This document shows positions 51,055 to 60,296 of a stretch of DNA of 64,000 bases, piece by piece. The notes under the pieces were generated by a model. That model did not search any database and was not told the DNA's origin. It saw only the letters and a program-made list of their open reading frames with translations. A program made the translations under genes and the position numbers. Within the stretch, counting starts at the first letter, position 1. Each line of letters opens with the position of its first letter. Origin of the DNA: Roseateles_E cavernae (GTDB taxonomy: Bacteria > Pseudomonadota > Gammaproteobacteria > Burkholderiales > Burkholderiaceae_C); assembly GCF_040187885.1 (NCBI RefSeq), contig NZ_JBDPLH010000002.1, positions 682,001 to 746,000 of the forward strand. Reading direction: 5' to 3'.

Positions 51055-52016
51055 TGGACTGGCTGGTCGATGCCTTCGGTCTCGCGCAGCAGTGGCTGTT
51101 CGAGCAATGGGTCCAGCCGCTGCTGTTCGGGCTGGGCTTCGGCGATCTGCTGGAAGACGGCTATGCGGCGACCGGCTGGCTGCTGGTGGGGCTGGCGCAG
51201 ATCCTCGTGATGCTGACCCTGCTGCGCGCGCTGGAGCGCTGGCGGCCGGTCGAAGCGCAGACCGACCGCGCGGCGCGGCGGGTCGATGTTATCTACACCC
51301 TGATCCATCGCCTAGGCCTGTTCAGGGTCGCGATGTTCTTCGCGATCGACCCGCTGTGGGACGCGCTGGCCGGCACGCTGCGCATGGCCGGTGTGCCGAG
51401 CTTCCAGCTCGACGCGATCTGGCCCGGCGTCAGCGACATCCCCTGGGTCAGCTTCTGCCTCTATCTGCTGGTCTTCGACTTCGTCAACTACTGGCTGCAT
51501 CGCGCCCAGCACCAGTTCGGCTGGTGGTGGTCCCTGCATGCGCTGCACCACAGCCAGCGCCAGATGAGCTTGTGGAGCGACAACCGCAACCATCTGCTCG
51601 ACGATGTGCTGATCGACTCGGCCTTTGTGCTGCTGGCCCGCTTCATCGGCGTGGAGCCCGGGCAGTTCGTCGCGCTGGTGGCGCTGTCGCAGCTGCTGGA
51701 GAGCCTGCAGCATGCCAATGTGCGGCTGTGGTTCGGGCCGGTGCTGGAGCGGCTGCTGGTGAGCCCGCGCTTTCACCGCCGCCATCATGCGATCGGCATC
51801 GGCCATGAGTCGGCCGGCCGGGGCACGCTGGGCGGCTGCAATTTCGCGGTGCTGCTGCCGGTCTGGGATCAGCTGTTCGGCACCGCCGATTTCCAGCTGC
51901 GCTATGAGCCGACCGGCATCCGCGACCAGCTGGCCGAGGAGGGCGGGCGTGACTACGGGCGCGGCTTCTGGGCCCAGCAATGGCTGGGGCTCAAGCGCCT
52001 CGTGGGGCGCGGCTGA
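51054..52016 (+). CDS. Sterol desaturase / fatty acid hydroxylase family membrane protein
   Basis: A 320-residue di-iron membrane oxygenase. Histidine clusters characteristic of the family are visible: HRAQH (about 147-151), LHALHHS (about 161-167) and FHRRHHAIGIGHES (about 240-253), separated by membrane helices (about 17-65, 85-130). Members hydroxylate or desaturate fatty acids, sterols or carotenoids. The start shares its A with the stop of the deacetylase gene, and 43 bases separate it from the EI24 gene. Substrate unknown. Confidence 0.87.
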   Translation: MDWLVDAFGLAQQWLFEQWVQPLLFGLGFGDLLEDGYAATGWLLVGLAQILVMLTLLRALERWRPVEAQTDRAARRVDVIYTLIHRLGLFRVAMFFAIDPLWDALAGTLRMAGVPSFQLDAIWPGVSDIPWVSFCLYLLVFDFVNYWLHRAQHQFGWWWSLHALHHSQRQMSLWSDNRNHLLDDVLIDSAFVLLARFIGVEPGQFVALVALSQLLESLQHANVRLWFGPVLERLLVSPRFHRRHHAIGIGHESAGRGTLGGCNFAVLLPVWDQLFGTADFQLRYEPTGIRDQLAEEGGRDYGRGFWAQQWLGLKRLVGRG

Positions 52017-52059
52017 AACAGCGCGGGTATGCTTGGCGCCCGTTGCCAACAGAAGAGGG

Positions 52060-52947
52060 ATGACGATGGTCAACACGATGGGCCGCCTCGGTGATGCCTT
52101 CTGGCGCGCCGCCGCCTATTGCCTGCATCCGCGCGTGATCGCGCTGTCGCTGCTGCCGCTGCTGATCGCGGCCGGCACCACCGTGGGCCTGGCCTATTTC
52201 TTCTGGGAGGCGGCGGTGGCCGGCGTGCGCGGCACGCTGGAATCCTGGCTGCTGATCGAGAGCCTGCTGCGCTGGCTGGACAGCATGGGGGGCGAGGGCT
52301 TTCGCAGCGTGGTCGCACCGCTCCTGGTGATCGTGATGGCGGTGCCGGTGGTGCTGATCTTCAGCCTGCTGCTGGTGGCGCTGTTGATGACGCCGTCCAT
52401 CGTCACCCTGGTGGCCGAGCGGCGCTTCCCGCTGCTTGAGCGCAAGCGCGGCTCGGCCTGGTGGCAGGGCCTGCTGTGGTCGCTGCTGTGCTCGGCCGGC
52501 GCGCTGCTGGTGCTGTTCCTGAGCATGCCGTTCTGGCTGATCCCGCCGCTGGTGCTGGTGCTGCCACCGCTGATCTGGGGCTGGCTGACCTACCGCGTGT
52601 TCGCCTTCGATGTGCTGGCCGAGCATGCCTCGGCCGAGGAGCGCAAGCAGCTGATGCGCGAGCACCGCCTGCCGCTGCTGGCCATGGGCGTGATCAGCGG
52701 CTATCTGGGCGCCGCGCCCTCGCTGATCTGGGCGGTCAGCATGATGGCCGTGGTGCTGGCGCCGTTTCTGGTGCTGCTGACGGTCTGGCTCTACACCCTG
52801 ATCTTCGCGTTCTCGACGCTGTGGTTCGCCCATTACGCGCTCCATGCGCTGGCCGAGCTGCGGGCCCGCGTGGGCGTCGTCCCCGAAGCGCCGCCCGTGC
52901 TGGAAGAATTGCCATCCCCGCCCACCCTGCTGCCGCCCGCACTATGA
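52060..52947 (+). CDS. EI24 / CysZ-like membrane protein
   Basis: A 295-residue inner-membrane protein with about six helices (e.g. LLPLLIAAGTTVGLAYFFW, VVAPLLVIVMAVPVVLIFSL) of the EI24 (DUF540) family, which includes the sulfate permease-like CysZ. The N-terminal FWRAAAYCLHPRVIALSLLP is the usual start of the family in Burkholderiales. AGAAGAGGG precedes the start; ATG 52060 and ATG 52066 are both plausible. No cysteine or sulfate gene is nearby. The stop overlaps the next start by 4 bases. Confidence 0.83.
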   Translation: MTMVNTMGRLGDAFWRAAAYCLHPRVIALSLLPLLIAAGTTVGLAYFFWEAAVAGVRGTLESWLLIESLLRWLDSMGGEGFRSVVAPLLVIVMAVPVVLIFSLLLVALLMTPSIVTLVAERRFPLLERKRGSAWWQGLLWSLLCSAGALLVLFLSMPFWLIPPLVLVLPPLIWGWLTYRVFAFDVLAEHASAEERKQLMREHRLPLLAMGVISGYLGAAPSLIWAVSMMAVVLAPFLVLLTVWLYTLIFAFSTLWFAHYALHALAELRARVGVVPEAPPVLEELPSPPTLLPPAL

Positions 52948-53750
52948 ATATCGGTCTGATCATCGTTGGTGACGAAATCCTGTCCGGCAAGCGCCAGGAC
53001 AAGCACCTGGCCAAGTTCATCGAGATCCTGGCCGCACGCGGCCTCTCGCTGTCCTGGGCCGAGTATGTCGGCGACGACCGCGAGCGCCTGACGGCCAGCC
53101 TGGCCCGCGCCTTCGCCAGCGGCGATCTGGTGCTCTCCTGCGGCGGCATCGGCGCCACGCCCGATGACCACAGCCGCCAGGCCGCCGCTGCGGCGCTGGG
53201 TCGCGAACTGGTCCTGCACCCCGAGGCCAGGGAACTGATCTGGCAGCGCATCAGCGAGATGGCGGCCGAGCAGGGCGTGAGCGCCGACCCCGAGCACCCC
53301 GACAGCCTGCGCCGCTTCCAGATGGGCGTGTTCCCGGCGGGGGCTGCCATCATCCCCAATCCCTTCAACAAGATTCCGGGCTTCTATGTCGGCACGGTCT
53401 ACTTTGTGCCCGGCTTCCCGGTGATGGCCCACCCGATGATGGAATGGGTGCTGGATCAACGCCATGCCGATCTGCACCGCGCCAGCGGCATCAGCGAACG
53501 CTCGCTGATCGTGCAGGGCGCGATGGAGGCGGCGCTGACCCCGCTGATGGAGCAGATCGAGGCCGACTTTGCCGGCATCAAGGTCTTCAGCCTGCCCAGC
53601 GTCGACCATCCGCAATGGGGTCGGCATATCGAGCTGGGCGTCAAGGCCGGCCCGGAGCAGGAGCCCGAGCGGCTGGTGCAGGCCTATGCCGCGCTGAAGC
53701 AGGGCCTGATCCAATTTGGTGCTGTTATAAGCACTGAAATGGTGCGATAG
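52944..53750 (+). CDS. Molybdopterin-binding (MoaB/CinA N-terminal) domain protein
   Basis: A 268-residue protein: MoCF-type domain 1-170 (IGLIIVGDEILSGKRQDKH, then SCGGIGATPDDHSRQA, the pterin-binding G-G-x-G-x-T/P loop) and a C-terminal extension (KIPGFYVGTVYFVPGFPVMA). It lacks the deamidase domain of full-length CinA. The last ten codons (GAVISTEMVR) are locally AT-rich and coincide with an NtrC-type enhancer that serves the downstream glnA. Overlaps the EI24 gene by 4 bases. Confidence 0.85.
   Translation: MNIGLIIVGDEILSGKRQDKHLAKFIEILAARGLSLSWAEYVGDDRERLTASLARAFASGDLVLSCGGIGATPDDHSRQAAAAALGRELVLHPEARELIWQRISEMAAEQGVSADPEHPDSLRRFQMGVFPAGAAIIPNPFNKIPGFYVGTVYFVPGFPVMAHPMMEWVLDQRHADLHRASGISERSLIVQGAMEAALTPLMEQIEADFAGIKVFSLPSVDHPQWGRHIELGVKAGPEQEPERLVQAYAALKQGLIQFGAVISTEMVR
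53731..53745. promoter_or_regulatory. NtrC enhancer site 1 for glnA (inside the preceding gene)
   Basis: GCACTGAAATGGTGC matches the NtrC consensus GCACY-N4-TGGTGC at every defined position. It lies within the final codons of the molybdopterin-domain gene, centred about 185 bases upstream of the expected sigma-54 start. Confidence 0.75.
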
Positions 53751-53763
53751 TCGGCGCCGGCTT

Positions 53764-53778
53764 GCTCTGTTTTGGTGC
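53764..53778. promoter_or_regulatory. NtrC enhancer site 2 for glnA
   Basis: GCTCTGTTTTGGTGC matches the consensus with one mismatch in the first half-site. Its centre is 33 bases from site 1, about three helical turns, as in the two strong E. coli glnA sites. Confidence 0.65.
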
Positions 53779-53895
53779 TTGTTGCGCGCTTGTCGCCCGA
53801 CCGGCGGTGCGCGCTCAAGGGCGTCAGTGGGAGGTCGGCCGATAATGCCCCGGCCACTCGGTGATGCACCGAGCTGGCGCTCGCCGCTCACCGAC

Positions 53896-53913
53896 TTGGC
53901 ACGCAACCTGCTT
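53896..53913 (+). promoter_or_regulatory. Sigma-54 (RpoN) promoter of glnA
   Basis: TTGGCAC at 53896-53902 and TGC at 53909-53911 place the invariant GG and GC exactly 10 bases apart, the -24/-12 signature. Transcription should start near 53923, about 80 bases before the glnA ATG. Confidence 0.8.
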
Positions 53914-54002
53914 AGTTAGAAACGCACGCGCCGAGGCGCTCGCCGAATTCGTTCGATACCCGTACCACCTGTACAAAGCTTTCCGCTAGCTAGGAGTGAT
54001 TG

Positions 54003-55418
54003 ATGGCCAAGACCGTCGCCGATGTGATCCAGATGGTGAAGGACAACGAAGTCAAGTTCGTTGACTTCCGCTTCACCGACACCCGTGGCAAAGAGCAGCA
54101 TGTGTCTGTGCCTGTGTCGCATTTCGATGAGGACAAGTTTGTCTCCGGTCATGCCTTCGACGGTTCGTCGATCGCCGGCTGGAAGGGCATCGAAGCCTCC
54201 GACATGCTGCTGATGCCCGATCCGGACACCGCCAATATCGATCCCTTCTTCGAAGAGCCGACGCTGATCCTGTCCTGCGACGTGGTCGACCCGGCCGACG
54301 GCAAGGCCTATGAGCGCGACCCGCGTTCGCTGGCCAAGCGCGCCGAAGCCTATCTGAAGTCTTCCGGCCTGGGCGACACCGCCTACTTCGGTCCCGAGCC
54401 CGAGTTCTTCATCTTCGACTCGATCCGCTGGGGCAATGACATGTCCGGCTGCTTCTACAAGATCGAATCCGAAGAGGCCGCCTGGAACACCGGCAAGGAA
54501 TACGAGCACGGCAACACCGGCTACCGTCCCACCGTCAAGGGCGGCTATTTCCCGGTGCCCCCGGTCGACGCCGGCCAGGACATGCGCTCGGAAATGTGCC
54601 TGATCCTCGAGCAGCTGGGCATCCCGGTCGAGGTGCATCACCATGAAGTGGCCAACGCCGGCCAGATGGAAATCGGCACCCGCTTCAGCACGCTGACCAA
54701 GCGCGCCGACTGGCTGCAGCTGCAGAAGTACGTGATCACCAATGTCGCCCATGCCTATGGCAAGACCGCGACCTTCATGCCCAAGCCCATCGTTGGCGAC
54801 AACGGCTCCGGCATGCATGTGCACCAGTCGATCTGGAAGGACGGCAAGAACCTGTTCGCCGGCGACGGCTACGCAGGCCTGAGCGAGTTCGCGCTGTTCT
54901 ATATCGGCGGCATCATCAAGCATGCCCGCGCGCTGAACGCGATCACGAACCCCGGCACCAACAGCTACAAGCGTCTGGTCCCCGGCTTCGAAGCCCCGGT
55001 CAAGCTGGCTTACTCGGCCAAGAACCGCTCGGCCTCGATCCGCATCCCCTATGTCGCGAACCCCAAGGGCCGCCGCATCGAGGCGCGCTTCCCCGATCCT
55101 TCTGCCAACCCCTATCTGTGCTTTGCCGCACTGATGATGGCCGGCCTGGACGGCGTCGAGAACAAGATCCACCCGGGCGAAGCCGCCACCAAGGATCTCT
55201 ACCATCTGCCGCCGGAAGAAGACGCGAAGATCCCGACCGTCTGCCACAGCCTGGATCAGGCGCTCGAGTATCTGGACAAGGACCGTGCCTTCCTGACCAA
55301 GGGCGGCGTGTTCACCGACTCCTTCATCGATGCCTATATCGACCTGAAGATGCAGGAAGTGACCCGCTTCCGCATGGCCACGCACCCGGTCGAGTACGAC
55401 ATGTACTACTCGCTGTGA
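54003..55418 (+). CDS. glnA: Glutamine synthetase, type I
   Basis: A 471-residue GSI subunit of the dodecameric enzyme that makes glutamine from glutamate, ammonia and ATP. Visible are DGSSIAGWKGI near the N-terminus, the catalytic/metal block FGPEPEFFIFD, the ATP-site region KPIVGDNGSGMHVHQS, NPGTNSYKRLVPGFEAPV and the adenylylation site Y400 (KDLYHLPPEE), so activity is likely controlled by GlnE. AGGAG precedes ATG 54003. Expression is predicted to be NtrC/sigma-54 dependent; ntrB and ntrC follow downstream after one small gene. Confidence 0.98.
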   Translation: MAKTVADVIQMVKDNEVKFVDFRFTDTRGKEQHVSVPVSHFDEDKFVSGHAFDGSSIAGWKGIEASDMLLMPDPDTANIDPFFEEPTLILSCDVVDPADGKAYERDPRSLAKRAEAYLKSSGLGDTAYFGPEPEFFIFDSIRWGNDMSGCFYKIESEEAAWNTGKEYEHGNTGYRPTVKGGYFPVPPVDAGQDMRSEMCLILEQLGIPVEVHHHEVANAGQMEIGTRFSTLTKRADWLQLQKYVITNVAHAYGKTATFMPKPIVGDNGSGMHVHQSIWKDGKNLFAGDGYAGLSEFALFYIGGIIKHARALNAITNPGTNSYKRLVPGFEAPVKLAYSAKNRSASIRIPYVANPKGRRIEARFPDPSANPYLCFAALMMAGLDGVENKIHPGEAATKDLYHLPPEEDAKIPTVCHSLDQALEYLDKDRAFLTKGGVFTDSFIDAYIDLKMQEVTRFRMATHPVEYDMYYSL

Positions 55419-55469
55419 TGTCCATGGGCGGCGAGCGTGCACCCCACGCGACGCTGCCCGGGTCAGCGA

Positions 55470-55497
55470 ACAAGGGACGGCCGTGGCCGTCCCTTGT
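55470..55497 (+). terminator. Hairpin terminator of glnA
   Basis: The arms ACAAGGGACGGCC and GGCCGTCCCTTGT are perfectly complementary around a GT centre, giving a 12-base stem with an effective 4-base loop, 51 bases after the glnA stop. The following GCTTTGTG is a weak T-run, so some read-through toward ntrB is possible. Confidence 0.75.
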
Positions 55498-55538
55498 GCT
55501 TTGTGAAACCCGCGCCCGGCATGAGCCACAATCGCGCC

Positions 55539-56039
55539 ATGCTCTATCGCCCCGCCTTGCTGCTCATCGGTCTGACCTGCGGCGCTGCCGCCGAGGCCCA
55601 GTCCGTGGTCTACCGCTGTCCCGGCCCGCCGGTGCTCTACACCGACGCGCTGACCCCCAAGGAAGCGCAGGACAAGGGCTGCCGCTCGATCGAGGGCACG
55701 CCGATCACGGTCTTGCAGGGCCAGCGGCCGCGCGCGGCAGCACCGGCAACCAACGGCGCGGCCAGCGCTGCGGCGAGGAGCGGTGATGGGCGCGTTGACC
55801 CCGCCCAGCAGCGCAGCCGCGACGGCGAGCGCCGCAAGGTGCTTGAAACCGAGCTGCGCGAGAGCGAGGAGCGGCTCGCGGCCTTGCAGCGCGAGTACCA
55901 GGGCGGCCAGCCCGAGCGGCGCGGCGACGAACGCAATTTCCAGAAGTATCTGGACCGGGTGGCCGAGCTCAAGACCAGCATCACCCGGCAGGAAAACGAT
56001 ATACAGGCGCTCAAGCGCGAGATCAGCAAGCTGCCTTGA
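55539..56039 (+). CDS. Exported DUF4124-type protein with coiled coil
   Basis: A 166-residue exported protein. Signal peptide about 1-16 (MLYRPALLLIGLTCGAAA), then a DUF4124-like segment (VVYRCPGPPVLYTDALTPKE) with a Cys pair, a Pro/Ala linker and a C-terminal charged coiled coil (about 95-165; LETELRESEERLAALQREYQ). ATG 55521 is an alternative start. It stands between glnA and ntrB; this insertion is seen in related genomes but its link to nitrogen control is unknown. Confidence 0.72.
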   Translation: MLYRPALLLIGLTCGAAAEAQSVVYRCPGPPVLYTDALTPKEAQDKGCRSIEGTPITVLQGQRPRAAAPATNGAASAAARSGDGRVDPAQQRSRDGERRKVLETELRESEERLAALQREYQGGQPERRGDERNFQKYLDRVAELKTSITRQENDIQALKREISKLP

Positions 56040-56072
56040 GTTCGCTGGTCTGGCCGCACGAGCCACAGGACC

Positions 56073-57167
56073 ATGACTCAGCACTCATCCCGCCCCGCCT
56101 CGGGCTTCGAGGCCTTCGACATGCTGGCCACCATGGTGGCCGTGGTGCGACCCGACGGCGAATGCCTGTTCGCCAACACCGCTTTCGAGACCGTGATGCG
56201 GCTCTCGCGCCGCACGGTGCAGGGCGTCAATCTGTTCGACTGGTTTGCCGATGCCACCCGGCTCAGCGAGACGGTCGAGGCGGTGGCGCTGAACGCCTTC
56301 TCCAGCAGCCGCTTCGATGCCTTGCTGCGGCGCGGCCCGCGCCCGCATGAGGATCTGCTGCCGGTGCATGTGATCGTCAGCCAGACCGACAGCCCGGAGC
56401 GGGTGCTGGTCGAGCTGATCGAGAACGCCCAGCAGGCCCGCCAGGACCGCGAGGAGCGCACGCTCGACCAGGTGCAGGCCACCAAGGAGCTCATACGCAA
56501 TCTGGCCCACGAGATCAAGAACCCGCTGGGCGGCATCCGCGGTGCGGCCCAGCTGCTGGCGCTGGAGCTGCAGCCCACCGACCTCGGCCCCGAGCTCAAC
56601 GAGTACACCCAGGTCATCGTCCATGAGGCCGACCGGCTGCAGGCCCTGGTCGACCGCCTGCTGGCGCCGCACCGGCGTGCCCAGGTGGTGGTCGATGTCA
56701 ATATCCACGAGGTCTGCGAGCGGGTGCGCTCGGTGATACTGGCCGAGTACCCGCGCGGGTTGGAGGTGCGGCGCGACTACGACACCTCGCTGCCCGATTT
56801 CCGCGGCGACCGCGAGCAGCTGATTCAGGCGGTGCTGAACATCGTGCAGAACGCCGCGCAGGCCTGCCATGCCCGCATCGCCGAGGGCACGGCCGTGATC
56901 AATCTGCAGACCCGGGTGGCGCGACAGGTGACGATTGGTAAGCAACGCTGGCGCTTGGCATTGGAATTGCATGTGCAGGACAACGGCCCTGGTGTGCCGG
57001 CGGAGATCCGAGATCGCATCTTCTACCCCCTGGTCTCAGGGCGGGACGGAGGCACGGGCTTGGGGCTGACGCTGTCACAAACCATCGCTCAGCAGCATCA
57101 GGGGATGATTGACTGCGACAGCGAACCGGGCCGGACAGATTTTCGATTGACCCTGCCTTTGCCCTGA
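56073..57167 (+). CDS. glnL: Nitrogen regulation sensor kinase/phosphatase NtrB
   Basis: A 364-residue cytosolic kinase without membrane segments: PAS domain about 11-125 (MVAVVRPDGECLFANTAFE), phosphoacceptor H146 (RNLAHEIKNPLGGIRGAAQL), N-box VQNAAQAC, G-boxes DNGPGVP and GGTGLGLTLSQTI. The HEIKNPLGGIRGAAQLL motif is specific for NtrB. It phosphorylates or dephosphorylates NtrC under PII control. It lies 33 bases after the DUF4124 gene and 30 bases before ntrC. Confidence 0.96.
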   Translation: MTQHSSRPASGFEAFDMLATMVAVVRPDGECLFANTAFETVMRLSRRTVQGVNLFDWFADATRLSETVEAVALNAFSSSRFDALLRRGPRPHEDLLPVHVIVSQTDSPERVLVELIENAQQARQDREERTLDQVQATKELIRNLAHEIKNPLGGIRGAAQLLALELQPTDLGPELNEYTQVIVHEADRLQALVDRLLAPHRRAQVVVDVNIHEVCERVRSVILAEYPRGLEVRRDYDTSLPDFRGDREQLIQAVLNIVQNAAQACHARIAEGTAVINLQTRVARQVTIGKQRWRLALELHVQDNGPGVPAEIRDRIFYPLVSGRDGGTGLGLTLSQTIAQQHQGMIDCDSEPGRTDFRLTLPLP

Positions 57168-57197
57168 ATACCAGCTCGGGACAAAGGGGAGCCTTAG

Positions 57198-58663
<1,466 letters not shown>

Positions 58664-58667
<4 letters not shown>

Positions 58668-59626
58668 TCTTGTCGATCCAGCCACACGCCCAGGCCCTGG
58701 GCGTTGAGTTCCACATCCATGGCCAGCAGCGCGGTCTGGCGCGCCGGGCTTAAGGCGCAGCCATGCGCCGCCAGGCCTTGCAGATAGAGCGTCAGCAAGG
58801 CGTCCTTCAGCGCCTCGTGGCGCAGCGGGTGACCGCGCAGGCTGCGCGCCGTCTCGGCCATGGACCGGGCCTGGCTCAGCAGCAGGCCGGCGAGCCGCTG
58901 CACCTCGTCGGCATGGCCTCCGACCCGGCTGTAGTGGGTCAGGAACATCTGCGTCGGCGCGTAGCTCAGCAGGCGGGCCACCGAGGTTTCCAGCGCCTCG
59001 GGATCGAACTGCACCGGCGTGCTGGTCGGCATGATCCAGGGCCCCAGCGAGGTGTCGAACTCGCGGTAGGACAGGCCGAAGGTGTCGCCGGTGAACCAGC
59101 CCCGGCTCTTCGCGTCCCAGATGCAATGGTGGTGGCGTGCATGGCCGGGGGTGTCCAGCAGCAGCAGCTCCCGTGCGCTCCCGCCGACGCTGATCCTCAT
59201 CCCGTCCTCGCTGGGCATCACGCGCTCGGCCGGCACGCCGACCAGCCGGCCATAGGAGCGCTGCATCTCCTGCTCGCCATAGACCGCCAGCGCGCCCTCG
59301 TACAGCACGCTCGGATCGACCATATGGCGCACGCCGCGCGGGTGCACCAGCAGACGTGCGGTCGGCAAGGACTGCATCAGCAGGCCGGCGCCGCCGGCAT
59401 GGTCCAGATGCACATGGGTCGGTATCACCCAGTCCACCGCATCGGGCCCCAGGCCCAGCTGCTGCAGCGCGGCCAGCAGGCGCGGCACCGCGTGGTTGGT
59501 GCCGCAGTCGATGAAGGCGGCGCGGCCGTTCTCGACCAGCAGATAGGCGGCATCAAAACGGTCGCGCTGAAAGCCGGTGTCGATGGCGTAAATGCCGTCG
59601 CCCAGAGCCTGCACAAACTCGGACAT
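58664..59626 (-). CDS. MBL-fold metallo-hydrolase
   Basis: A 320-residue metallo-beta-lactamase-fold hydrolase with the metal site THVHLDHAGG (HxHxDH, about 90-99), the second-metal His in DTPGHARHHHCIW, Asp in FTGDTFGLSY and a C-terminal His in LTHYSR. It has an additional C-terminal helical region (about 240-320). An AGGAGACAAG leader supports ATG 59626. Such proteins hydrolyse thioesters or lactones; the substrate is not known. Divergent from def. Confidence 0.87.
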
Positions 59627-59675
59627 GGTCTTGTCTCCTTAGAATCCGCCCAACGATAGCCCGACAGGATCAACG

Positions 59676-60212
59676 ATGGCAGTCAGAGAACTACTGAAGA
59701 TGGGCGATCCGCGCCTGCTGCGGGTGGCGAAACCGGTCACCGAGTTCGGCACGCCGGCGCTGCGTGAGCTGGTGGCCGATATGCTGGACACGATGAAGGC
59801 CGCCAACGGCGCCGGACTGGCCGCGCCGCAGATCGGCGTCGACCTGCAGCTGGTGATCTTCGGCTTCGAGCGCAACGAGCGCTATCCGGATGCGCCGCCG
59901 GTGCCCTTGACCGTGCTGATCAACCCGCTCATCACGCCGCTGTCCGATGCCATGGAGGAGGGCTGGGAGGGCTGCCTGTCGGTGCCGGGCCTGCGTGGCG
60001 TCGTGCCGCGCCACAGCCAGCTGCGCTACAGCGGCTTCGATCTCGAAGGCCGACCCATAGAGCGTGAGGCCACGGGCTTCCACGCCCGCGTGGTCCAGCA
60101 TGAGTGCGATCATCTGCTGGGTGTGCTCTATCCGATGCGCATCAAGGACTTCAGCCGCTTCGGCTACACCTCGGTGCTGTTCCCGGAGCTGGACCCGAAC
60201 GCCGACGACTGA
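59676..60212 (+). CDS. def: Peptide deformylase
   Basis: A 178-residue iron/zinc enzyme that removes the N-terminal formyl group from nascent proteins. The three motifs are complete: GAGLAAPQIG (45-54), EGCLSVPG (98-105; metal ligand C100) and QHECDHLLG (141-149; H142, E143, H146). The sequence resembles the 'Def2'-type proteins (longer 60-80 insert ERNERYPDAPPVP) found as a second copy beside the fmt-linked deformylase; fmt is not here. Divergent from the MBL gene with 49 bases between. Confidence 0.95.
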   Translation: MAVRELLKMGDPRLLRVAKPVTEFGTPALRELVADMLDTMKAANGAGLAAPQIGVDLQLVIFGFERNERYPDAPPVPLTVLINPLITPLSDAMEEGWEGCLSVPGLRGVVPRHSQLRYSGFDLEGRPIEREATGFHARVVQHECDHLLGVLYPMRIKDFSRFGYTSVLFPELDPNADD

Positions 60213-60296
60213 GCGCCGGCGGCCAAGCAAAGTTTTGTAAGCAGGTCGGCGCCGCCCGGGCGCTTGGCGTTATACAGCGGCTATCTGGAGACCAGC

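Noticed and set aside
53865..53880. TGCACC-N4-TGGCGC just upstream of the sigma-54 promoter as a third NtrC site
   Set aside because: The second half-site is poor and its position next to the -24 element is unlike an enhancer; it may be a weak site at most.
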